Source: Bacillota bacterium (lineage in GTDB: Bacteria > Bacillota_C > Negativicutes > Sporomusales > Sporomusaceae). From it: a stretch of DNA of 6,220 bases. Below, one piece after another: positions 1 through 5,669 of the stretch. A program made the position numbers and the translations under genes. The stretch is from assembly GCA_023441125.1 (NCBI GenBank), contig JAEZQV010000451.1, positions 1 to 6,220 on the forward strand. The letters are read 5' to 3'. The notes under the pieces were generated by a model that saw nothing but the letters and a program-made list of their open reading frames with translations, was not told where the DNA came from and did not search any database. Position 1 is the stretch's first letter. Each line of letters opens with the position of its first letter.

Positions 1-1223
1 GTCTTCACCCGGTTCAGGAACTCGTCGAGACTGGCCACATTGCCAATACCGGCCGTTTTCCCGCCCTGGACACCAGGCATGGCGTCCTTATTCCGGGCAG
101 CCGACCATTGCCTGGCGACAAACTGCCTGGCCCGTTTTGCTCCCTCGACAGTAGTTTTTCCCTGGCAGCAGCAGGTATTGCCGGCTTCGGTCGCTAAGGG
201 CTTTAACTGCCCATCCGGCATAAGCACGAAATTGCCATGAAAGGAACAATGGGCATGCTCGCCGCCTGGCGGGCGGAAATGCTTGGCTTGCATTTGCCCG
301 TTGGTCTGAAGTTCAATGGCGCGCATTACCTCAGGCAATGTAATCCGTTCCGACTCGTTGGGCCCACCCGGATATCTTCCAAAGTAGCTTACCGGCTGAA
401 AATGAACTCCGCGCACAGCCGGCATCCGGCTGACAGCCAGTCGCAGGATATCGCCAATCTGCTGATCATTTATGCCGGGGACCAGCGTCGGCACAAGCAC
501 AATGCCAAGCTCATAAGCGGCACAAAGCTCGATGGCCTGCCTTTTGATGTCCAGCAGCGGCTTGCCGCGCAGCTGGCGATACACCTCGTCATCCACGCCG
601 TCAAACTGAAGAAAGACACAATTAAGACCGGCGGCTTTTAAGCTGGCAACATACTGCTCATCGGTTGCCAGCCGCACACCGTTGGTATTGACCTGAAAAA
701 ACTCCAGGCCCAGTTTTTTCCCCAACGCAATAATCTCCGGCAGGTCATCCCGCATAGTAGGCTCGCCGCCTGACAGTTGGATATTATAGGGCCCGCCGCT
801 TTGCATAAGCATGCGGTACCAGCGCTCAATAACGGCTAGTTCGGGGTCGCTCTCCTGCTGCTGTGAAGCTGCGGCAAAACAAACTGGACAGTGCAGATTG
901 CATTGCTGCGTTACTTCCAGCAGCACACAACACGTCTGCTGGCCATGTTCCGGACATAAGCCGCAGTCATAGGGGCAGCCCCTGTTGACTTCAGTTGCAC
1001 ACGTTGCCGGCGAAACGGGCGGCGAGGGATTCGTCCAGGCCCCGTAAGCAGGGGCTCCTTGCCAGATACATACCTGGTATTCGCCATGTTCAGGACATAC
1101 TTTGCGTAAAAATATACTTTCGCCCCGGGCCACCCGCCTGGCGGGAATACGCCGCAAGCATTCCGGACAGACGCTTTGCGTGGTGGAAAGCAGTGTTTCC
1201 TGGCAATTCTGTATGGTTTCCAT
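1..1223 (-). CDS. trsS: Tes-like/TrsS-type radical SAM protein, 3' end cut by window edge
   Basis: I translated this frame by hand: 407 residues are open from ATG at 1223 to the left edge. The radical SAM motif CNLHCPVC lies at residues 108-115, with the three cluster cysteines at 108, 112 and 115, followed by SGGEP at 151-155. The N-terminus is Cys-rich, with CPEC at 19-22, CPEHG at 43-47 and CPYDCGLC at 83-90. This is the layout of COG1964/tetraether-lipid-synthase-like radical SAM proteins, and the gene context matches the subgroup NCBI names TrsS, found beside molybdenum-dependent aldehyde oxidoreductases. Further Cys are C326 and a run C351-C353. Many TrsS proteins are, as I recall, selenoproteins; here no in-frame TGA occurs in the visible part, so this looks like a cysteine form. 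Shine-Dalgarno GGGGAG (1233-1238) sits 9 nt upstream, inside the end of the previous gene. The substrate is unknown; a maturation role is inferred. Some tens of C-terminal residues are probably missing. Confidence 0.85.
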   Translation of the reverse strand, partial: METIQNCQETLLSTTQSVCPECLRRIPARRVARGESIFLRKVCPEHGEYQVCIWQGAPAYGAWTNPSPPVSPATCATEVNRGCPYDCGLCPEHGQQTCCVLLEVTQQCNLHCPVCFAAASQQQESDPELAVIERWYRMLMQSGGPYNIQLSGGEPTMRDDLPEIIALGKKLGLEFFQVNTNGVRLATDEQYVASLKAAGLNCVFLQFDGVDDEVYRQLRGKPLLDIKRQAIELCAAYELGIVLVPTLVPGINDQQIGDILRLAVSRMPAVRGVHFQPVSYFGRYPGGPNESERITLPEVMRAIELQTNGQMQAKHFRPPGGEHAHCSFHGNFVLMPDGQLKPLATEAGNTCCCQGKTTVEGAKRARQFVARQWSAARNKDAMPGVQGGKTAGIGNVASLDEFLNRVK

Positions 1224-1226
1224 AGC

Positions 1227-1541
1227 TTACATCTCCCCATCAGCCATATGTTTTGCCAACAAGTCTGTCAGCAAACTATCGAATTTAGCTTTGCTGGCCT
1301 GCGCATCACCATCGGGAAAACTGACTTTGATAACGGAATCCGTTATTACGCCTTTAAAGCTGGTGCCATCGTCCAGGATTGTCTGAAAAAACGGCCGGGG
1401 AAAATTCCGGTGACACTTGAGCATCCCGATTGTACCAAAGCCGGCCAGCAGGTTTTCGTCAACCTTGGCAGCGAGACGATACTCATAAACATTGGCGCCG
1501 CCAAAACAATTCTCAACCTTTCTCCACTCAAACCGTTTCAT
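1227..1541 (-). CDS. uncharacterised 104-residue protein in the Mo-hydroxylase maturation operon
   Basis: I do not recognise this protein. It is soluble-looking, with no signal peptide, membrane segment or CxxC motif. It has two cysteines (C12 in a VENCFGG context and C43 in a MLKCHRN context), an FPRPFF motif at 47-52, a GVITDSVIKVSFPDG stretch at 64-78 suggestive of beta strands, and a predicted helical, charged C-terminus (about 82-100). It overlaps the end of the aminotransferase gene by 14 nt and stops 3 nt before the radical SAM start, so it fills its slot exactly and is probably translated by coupling. The ATG at 1541 has no good Shine-Dalgarno site, only an AGG about 11-13 nt upstream, and the next in-frame ATG (residue 40) would lose the conserved-looking core. 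It is not the CxxC-bearing DVU_1557-type redox protein as I remember that family. A partner role for one of its two neighbours is a guess from position. Confidence 0.75.
   Translation of the reverse strand: MKRFEWRKVENCFGGANVYEYRLAAKVDENLLAGFGTIGMLKCHRNFPRPFFQTILDDGTSFKGVITDSVIKVSFPDGDAQASKAKFDSLLTDLLAKHMADGEM
1233..1238 (-). promoter_or_regulatory. ribosome binding site of the radical SAM gene
   Basis: GGGGAG lies 9 nt before the ATG at 1223 and is embedded in the last codons of the small upstream gene, whose stop TAA is at 1229-1227. It supports ATG 1223 as the radical SAM start and indicates coupled translation of the pair. Confidence 0.65.
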
Positions 1542-2661
1542 GCAGCATCATGCCTATCGCATCAAGGCAATAGTCGATTTCCTGCTCGGTGGTAAACCGC
1601 GATAAACTAAACCGGATGGTACCGTGCGGTGCTGCTCCCAGATAGGCATGAATTTGCGGCGCACAATGCAGCCCGGTACGGCAAACGATGCCAAAGCTTT
1701 TCTGTAAGGCCTCACCGGCGTCTTCTACTGTCCAGTTTTTCAGCGTACAGGAGATTACCGGCGTTCGCGGGCAGTCTACGGTAATTATATCAGCGCCGGC
1801 AGCAGCAAGCCCTGCCGCCAGCCGTGAAATCTTCGCCTGCAGTCCGGCATTGTCCAGGGGATTTTGCCGGCTCCAGCGTAAAGCCGCCGCCAAACCGGCA
1901 AAAGCAGCATCATTGGGTGTGCCGGCTTCGAAGCGAATGGGCATGGCCGGCGGCATCTCCTCAAGGTCGCTTTGTATGCCTGTGCCGCCGACCCAGACAG
2001 GCTCCAGTGCAGTGCCGGGAGCAATGTACAACCCGCCGGTGCCTGTCGGACCTAATAAATATTTGTGTCCGGTAAAAGCTACCAGATCAATCCCCCAGAC
2101 TGCCGGTAAAACCGGCACCAGCCCCAGGCTCTGGGAGGCGTCCAGGAGCGTCACTGCTCCCAGCTCTTTCGCTATGCCAGCCAGCAGGGCGGCGTCATTC
2201 ACCGCGCCGGTCACATTGGAAGCATGCGTAAACACCGCCAGCTGCGGCCTGTATTGAGCAATTGCCGCCGCCCACTCCGCCGGCAAAATTCGTCCGGCTT
2301 TATCCACCGGCACCTTATATACCGTCACACCTTTGATCTTGCTCAGGTAGTGGAGCGGTCGCAATACCGAATTATGTTCAGCCACTGTAGTAACCACGGC
2401 GGCCCCCGGCGGCCAGGGCAGGCCTTGCAAAGCAATGTTTAAGGCATGCGTGGCATTGGGACTGAAAACAATCCGGCTGGCATCTTGTATCTGCAATAAT
2501 TCAGCCAGCAGTTCCCGGCAATTTCCGGGAATATCCGGACCGCTAAAGCCGGCACGGCCGGCATGATGGGGCAGGCCGCTGATACAGGCAGCCACGGTTT
2601 CACCCACTTGCGGCGCCTTGGGCCAGGCAGTCGCAGCATTATTAAAATATACCGGCTGCAT
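1528..2661 (-). CDS. class V aminotransferase, cysteine desulfurase (NifS/SufS)-like
   Basis: This is a PLP enzyme of 377 residues from ATG 2661, the usual length for the cysteine desulfurase group. Visible motifs (numbered from that ATG) are an N-terminal NNAAT, AEHNS with the PLP-stacking His96, THASNVTG, DASQS with Asp174, TGHKYLLGPTGTG with the PLP lysine Lys200, and CRTGLHCAP near the C-terminus with Cys333 at the position of the catalytic persulfide cysteine of SufS-type enzymes. The set is complete, so activity is likely: removal of sulfur (or selenium) from cysteine (or selenocysteine). It resembles the EF2568/TIGR01977 subfamily, which I recall sits beside selenium-dependent molybdenum hydroxylase genes in Enterococcus. 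In this operon it would supply the terminal ligand of the cofactor held by XdhC; that role is inferred. A GTG at 2670 is in frame but overlaps the Shine-Dalgarno sequence, so ATG 2661 is preferred. The gene starts 12 nt after the preceding stop. Confidence 0.9.
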   Translation of the reverse strand: MQPVYFNNAATAWPKAPQVGETVAACISGLPHHAGRAGFSGPDIPGNCRELLAELLQIQDASRIVFSPNATHALNIALQGLPWPPGAAVVTTVAEHNSVLRPLHYLSKIKGVTVYKVPVDKAGRILPAEWAAAIAQYRPQLAVFTHASNVTGAVNDAALLAGIAKELGAVTLLDASQSLGLVPVLPAVWGIDLVAFTGHKYLLGPTGTGGLYIAPGTALEPVWVGGTGIQSDLEEMPPAMPIRFEAGTPNDAAFAGLAAALRWSRQNPLDNAGLQAKISRLAAGLAAAGADIITVDCPRTPVISCTLKNWTVEDAGEALQKSFGIVCRTGLHCAPQIHAYLGAAPHGTIRFSLSRFTTEQEIDYCLDAIGMMLHETV

Positions 2662-2667
2662 ACGTTT

Positions 2668-2674
2668 CACCTCC
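2668..2674 (-). promoter_or_regulatory. ribosome binding site that decides the aminotransferase start
   Basis: GGAGGTG sits 6 nt before ATG 2661 at ideal spacing and begins inside the stop codon region of the previous gene (TAG at 2676-2674). The in-frame GTG at 2670-2668 is part of this site, so calling it the start would leave the gene without a usable Shine-Dalgarno sequence. Confidence 0.8.
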
Positions 2675-3795
2675 TATTGCCATACCAAATCCTCAATATT
2701 ACCGACACCCAAAAGTCTGGCTACCCGCTCCCGGATAAATTCCGCCGTCCGCCGGCGGCGCAGCACATCAGCCAGTATTTCCGGATTGCCGGCAAACCGC
2801 TCCATGGCGGGGTTAAAGCGTTCGTCCAGCGATACAACTCGATCGCCTTGCACTAATTTATCGGCGAGAAATACCAGTGCCGCCTCATCAATATCACGCC
2901 CGGCCTCGAACTCCAAATCCATGTGCGAAGCCACAATCCCCGCCAGCGAGGAAAACCCCATACTCCGCACCATTCGCGCCCCGCGGTTGGGGTGATTGGG
3001 CTTACCCTTTGCCAAATCATGGACAAGGCCGCCGGCAACTACTAATTCCGTACTTACATTCAGGCCGGCGCCGGTGAGTAAATCTGCCAAACGCCGGCCA
3101 ACCTTGGCTACCGCCAGCCCATGGCGCCTGATTTTTTCCGTCGTCTGAAACTTATGTAAAATGCCCAGGCATTCTGCGTAGGTGGGAACTTGCCGCCGCT
3201 CATAAAAACGGACAAGCTGCTGGTAGTCTTCCCGGGTATCAATATCAAGCAGCACGCCCTGATCGGCCACGGCAACCTCGATGCTGTCACCGGCAAATTG
3301 CGCCAGAATATGACGCAGTCCGCCGGCATCATCGCCCTTAAGGATAGCCGCAAAGGCTTTGGCACTGATCAGCGGCGGGTGACCTCGCTGGCCGTCAAAA
3401 ACAGGATACACCACAGCGGCATCGGTTTTGCGGTAGGCCCGGAGCAAGTCTTTAATGCTCCGCTTTCTGATCAGCGGCGTATCGCCGGGCAGCAACAAGC
3501 AAGCTTCGGCTTTACCGGCCAAAGAGGTAAGCCCGGTAACGACGGACGAAAACATGCCGGCGGCAAAATTCGGGTTTTCGATAATGCCAACCGGCAGGCG
3601 TCGTAACAGGGGATACAACTCTGACGCCCGGTGGCCGACGATCACCCGAATGTCGCGAATTCCACCCGACTGTAAACTGTCGACGGCCGCCTCGATTACT
3701 GTCTTTTCCCCCAATGGCAATAATGGTTTAAATGTGCCCATACGGGAAGAGTAACCTGCCGCGACAATCAGCCCTATGATCCCTGTGCTGCACAT
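2674..3795 (-). CDS. MocA-like nucleotidyltransferase fused to an HD domain (DVU_1551-type)
   Basis: This 373-residue protein has two domains. Residues about 6-200 form a GT-A type nucleotidyltransferase with LIVAAGYSSRMG (9-20), Lys23, PGD (103-105), GHPP (138-141) and DIDT (184-187). The AAG form of the first loop, rather than the AGG of MobA, fits CTP-using MocA enzymes that make molybdopterin cytosine dinucleotide, the cofactor of xanthine dehydrogenase-family hydroxylases. Residues about 205-370 form an HD domain with an apparently intact metal set: His225, HD at 259-260, HPNRGA at 268-273, His291 and Asp312. The layout recalls YqeK-like phosphohydrolases. The function of the HD half is unknown; hydrolysis of a nucleotide by-product or control of cofactor activation is speculation. 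The start ATG 3795 overlaps the upstream XdhC gene by 22 nt and has GGAG (3804-3807) 8 nt upstream. The stop TAG adjoins the next gene's ribosome binding site. Confidence 0.9.
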   Translation of the reverse strand: MCSTGIIGLIVAAGYSSRMGTFKPLLPLGEKTVIEAAVDSLQSGGIRDIRVIVGHRASELYPLLRRLPVGIIENPNFAAGMFSSVVTGLTSLAGKAEACLLLPGDTPLIRKRSIKDLLRAYRKTDAAVVYPVFDGQRGHPPLISAKAFAAILKGDDAGGLRHILAQFAGDSIEVAVADQGVLLDIDTREDYQQLVRFYERRQVPTYAECLGILHKFQTTEKIRRHGLAVAKVGRRLADLLTGAGLNVSTELVVAGGLVHDLAKGKPNHPNRGARMVRSMGFSSLAGIVASHMDLEFEAGRDIDEAALVFLADKLVQGDRVVSLDERFNPAMERFAGNPEILADVLRRRRTAEFIRERVARLLGVGNIEDLVWQ

Positions 3796-4835
3796 ATTTC
3801 CCGCTCCGCCCTGGCTTTTATCAGTTCAGCAACAATACTTACCGCTATTTCTTCCGGGGTTTCAGCGAAAATATCAATGCCAATCGGTGAATGAATCCGC
3901 TGCAAGGTTGCCTGACTGACCCCCTTGGCTGCCAATGCATTAAATAACTGATCACGTTTCTTTTTGCTGCCGATCATGCCAATATAGGTAGCCTCGGTCT
4001 CAATGGCTTGTGTCAGTACGATACTGTCGTGCAGATGTCCGCGGGTCACAATAACCAGATAGCTGTCTTTGTTAATACAAAGCTTAGGCACACACAGAAA
4101 GTCATCCACTACCACAATTTCTGCTTGCGGAAACCGTTCCTTATTGGCAAAAGCCGCTCTGTCGTCGATGACTACCGTAATAAAGCCTACCATTTCTGTC
4201 AGCCTGGCAATTTGCTGGGAAACATGGCCGGCCCCAAACAGATACACCACACCGGGCGTCCGGATGGGCTCAACGATAAAAGTCCGGTCCGCCTTAACAT
4301 CCGCATGAATGGAAATCTTGGCAGGTCCGGTGGCGAGCTTTTCCATAAACGCCGGTTCACCCTGGAAATGGCCAATAATAGTACCGCTTTGCTTAACAAG
4401 GCATTGCTGCCTTTGCCGGCCATTCACCGGTATAGTCAGCAGTTCAGTTATCAGCCAGGCTTTTTGCGCTTTATTCATAATAGCAAGGATCGCATCATAA
4501 ATCCGTTTATTGTCGTCATCGTCCGCATCAATATAATCAAGCAGGATTTCCCCCTGCCCGCCACAGATCATCCCCACCCCGGCGGCATCCAATCCGCGCA
4601 AATCAAAAGGCTGGATTACAGACCGGCGGGTTGTGTGGACGGTTTGCGCCAGTTCGATGGTTTCTGCCTCCAGTTTGCCGCCGCCAACCGTACCAATGCT
4701 GGAACCATCAGCGCAAATAATCATCTTGGCTCCGGCTGACCGCGGCGCCGAACCGGCGCTATGAAAAATAGTAGCCACTACCACGCTTTGCCCGGCTGCA
4801 AGCAGTTCAGCCAAGGCTTGATAAAACTTTTTCAT
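3774..4835 (-). CDS. xdhC: full-length XdhC family molybdenum hydroxylase maturation factor
   Basis: At 353 residues this contains both XdhC domains. The N-terminal XdhC/CoxI domain (about 10-105) shows GSAPRSAG (28-35), GTVGGGKLEAE (48-58) and the conserved CGG at 91-93. The C-terminal Rossmann domain (about 195-340) shows GAGHVSQQ (201-208), the acidic DDR at 224-226, VTRGHLHD (263-270), GMIGSKKKR (286-294), SPIGIDI (316-322) and ETPEEIAVSI (325-334). XdhC proteins bind molybdenum cofactor, work with a cysteine desulfurase to install its terminal sulfur, and insert it into the apo-hydroxylase in the cytoplasm. The presence of MocA-like and NifS-like genes directly downstream fits that pathway. 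The start ATG 4835 has AGGAGG (4842-4847) 6 nt upstream. It follows the C-GCAxxG-C-C gene after 43 nt. It is clearly a diverged paralogue of the split XdhC pair further upstream, not a recent duplicate. Confidence 0.92.
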   Translation of the reverse strand: MKKFYQALAELLAAGQSVVVATIFHSAGSAPRSAGAKMIICADGSSIGTVGGGKLEAETIELAQTVHTTRRSVIQPFDLRGLDAAGVGMICGGQGEILLDYIDADDDDNKRIYDAILAIMNKAQKAWLITELLTIPVNGRQRQQCLVKQSGTIIGHFQGEPAFMEKLATGPAKISIHADVKADRTFIVEPIRTPGVVYLFGAGHVSQQIARLTEMVGFITVVIDDRAAFANKERFPQAEIVVVDDFLCVPKLCINKDSYLVIVTRGHLHDSIVLTQAIETEATYIGMIGSKKKRDQLFNALAAKGVSQATLQRIHSPIGIDIFAETPEEIAVSIVAELIKARAEREICAAQGS

Positions 4836-4878
4836 GGCCCCCCTCCTAGCTTACATAGTCCTTAAGGAGAAATACGAA
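4836..4878. other. only sizeable intergenic gap (43 nt)
   Basis: This is the longest non-coding stretch in the window. It contains the AGGAGG ribosome binding site of the full-length XdhC gene (4842-4847), a perfect 10-nt palindrome TCCTTAAGGA (4859-4868), and a start-stop ATGTAA on the minus strand at 4858-4853 when read as written. The palindrome is too short and lacks a U-run to be a terminator, and I see no convincing -35/-10 pair. The gap most likely just separates two genes of one transcript. Confidence 0.5.
4842..4847 (-). promoter_or_regulatory. strong ribosome binding site of full-length XdhC
   Basis: AGGAGG lies 6 nt before the ATG at 4835. It is a near-consensus site and fixes the start of the XdhC gene. 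Unlike most genes here, this one has its own site clear of the upstream coding sequence. Confidence 0.8.
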
Positions 4879-5322
4879 CTAAATACGGCCGGAAAGAGTA
4901 TAGCCATTCGCCGCTAAAATCTCTTCGACCTTTCCCAGAGTATCGCTAACCAGTTGCGGACAGCGTGTCATCCGGTTGGCCGGGTTATTTTCCAGGATAT
5001 TATCACAATCAATACCTGTATAGCCGGCGCAGGCCGTTTGCTCAAACCATTCCACCAACTCCCGGATCATGTCATTTTCGCGGCTGTCTTCCATTTCTTC
5101 CGCAGTCCCTTTGCCCGTATAAAGACCAAGCAGGCAAGCGCCGCCTGTCAGGGCACCGCACGTCTTGCCGCAGAATCCCACCCCGCCGTTTAACCCGGAC
5201 ATCGCCCGGATTAAATCCGGGTTCTCTTTACCCTGAGCCTCCAGACCAAGTATGAGCAGGATCTGGCTACAATAAAAACCAGCCTGTGATAGCTCTATCA
5301 TCCTGAAGAATAATTCGCTCAC
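4879..5322 (-). CDS. C-GCAxxG-C-C family protein (DVU_1555-like)
   Basis: This is a 147-residue protein of the C_GCAxxG_C_C family, a redox-associated group of unknown function named for its cysteine pattern. Visible cysteines are C18 (FYCSQ), C51 and C55 in CGKTCGALTGG (51-61, where Lys-Thr-Cys-Gly-Ala matches the core signature), C63, C98, C106 and C121. The segment around 45-68 is Gly-rich and hydrophobic, which is typical of the family and need not be a membrane helix. The cysteines could bind an iron-sulfur cluster or metal; that is inference. Its location among XdhC genes matches the DVU_1555 subfamily linked to molybdenum aldehyde oxidoreductase maturation. The start is GTG at 5322, chosen because AAGGAGG (5329-5335) lies 6 nt upstream; an ATG at codon 8 has no such site. 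Its GTG overlaps the previous stop as GTGA, a 4-nt overlap implying translational coupling. Confidence 0.88.
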   Translation of the reverse strand: MSELFFRMIELSQAGFYCSQILLILGLEAQGKENPDLIRAMSGLNGGVGFCGKTCGALTGGACLLGLYTGKGTAEEMEDSRENDMIRELVEWFEQTACAGYTGIDCDNILENNPANRMTRCPQLVSDTLGKVEEILAANGYTLSGRI

Positions 5323-5669
5323 AGCCTTCCTCCTTCCTTTTGTTCACAGTCCGATTGCTGGATAATCTGGATAAAGACTTCCATAACGCCCCCGCAAACC
5401 ATCCCTTCATCGGCAGCTACACTATTTTGCATTTTCACCGTGTACAGCCGGGAGCGATTGTCATCCAGCGCCGTTAAGGCCTGGCGCCTGACCTCGGCTT
5501 CGCCACAGCCGCCGCCGATAGTGCCAACCGACCGGCCGTCAGGCCAAACCAGCATTTTGCTGCCTGCTTTGCGGGGCGTCGAACCGTGAGTTTCCACAAT
5601 GCTAATCAGCGCTGCTTTCTCGCCGTTATGCTGTACTTGACAAATTTGCTGCAAAAATTCCTTGTCCAT
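5319..5669 (-). CDS. stand-alone XdhC N-terminal (XdhC/CoxI) domain protein
   Basis: At 116 residues this is only the N-terminal half of a normal XdhC. It carries GSTPRKAG (29-36), GTIGGGCGEAE (49-59) with Cys55, and GMVCGG (89-94) with Cys92, and stops shortly after the domain ends. The matching Rossmann half is encoded immediately upstream in the operon, so the two probably form a two-subunit XdhC that handles molybdenum cofactor. Compared with the full-length XdhC of the same window it has Cys instead of Lys after the GGG motif, the CoxI-like form. ATG 5669 shares one base with the upstream stop (TAATG) and has AGGAG (5677-5681) 7 nt upstream. Its last codons double as the Shine-Dalgarno site of the next gene, giving a KEGGRL tail. 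The separate reading frame with its own ribosome binding site and intact end argues against it being a broken gene. Confidence 0.88.
   Translation of the reverse strand: MDKEFLQQICQVQHNGEKAALISIVETHGSTPRKAGSKMLVWPDGRSVGTIGGGCGEAEVRRQALTALDDNRSRLYTVKMQNSVAADEGMVCGGVMEVFIQIIQQSDCEQKEGGRL
5329..5335 (-). promoter_or_regulatory. consensus ribosome binding site selecting a GTG start
   Basis: AAGGAGG lies 6 nt before GTG 5322 within a purine-rich run. It sits inside the end of the XdhC N-domain gene and makes GTG, rather than the downstream ATG at 5301, the likely start of the C-GCAxxG-C-C protein. Confidence 0.8.

Noticed and set aside
237..641. 134-residue plus-strand open frame
   Set aside because: It is antisense to the radical SAM gene and has no start signal or recognisable domain.
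911..1240. Minus-strand open frame of 109 residues
   Set aside because: It is an out-of-frame shadow of the radical SAM gene, which is open and motif-rich in another frame across the same bases.
1688..2257. 189-residue plus-strand open frame
   Set aside because: It is antisense to the central part of the aminotransferase, with low-complexity Ala/Ser/Pro content and no supporting signals.
4008..4739. 243-residue plus-strand open frame
   Set aside because: It lies entirely opposite the full-length XdhC gene, whose motifs are complete. It has no ribosome binding site or recognisable domain and is a product of codon bias on the other strand.
4847..4856. 10-base identity (tagcttacat) with 1223-1232, both just before gene starts
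   Set aside because: Many 10-mers recur by chance in 6 kb, and the surrounding bases do not match, so it is not treated as a shared regulatory element.
4859..4868. Perfect palindrome TCCTTAAGGA in the 43-nt gap, considered as terminator or operator
   Set aside because: A 10-nt palindrome without a loop or U-run cannot be a terminator, and a single short palindrome is expected by chance; no second copy was seen.
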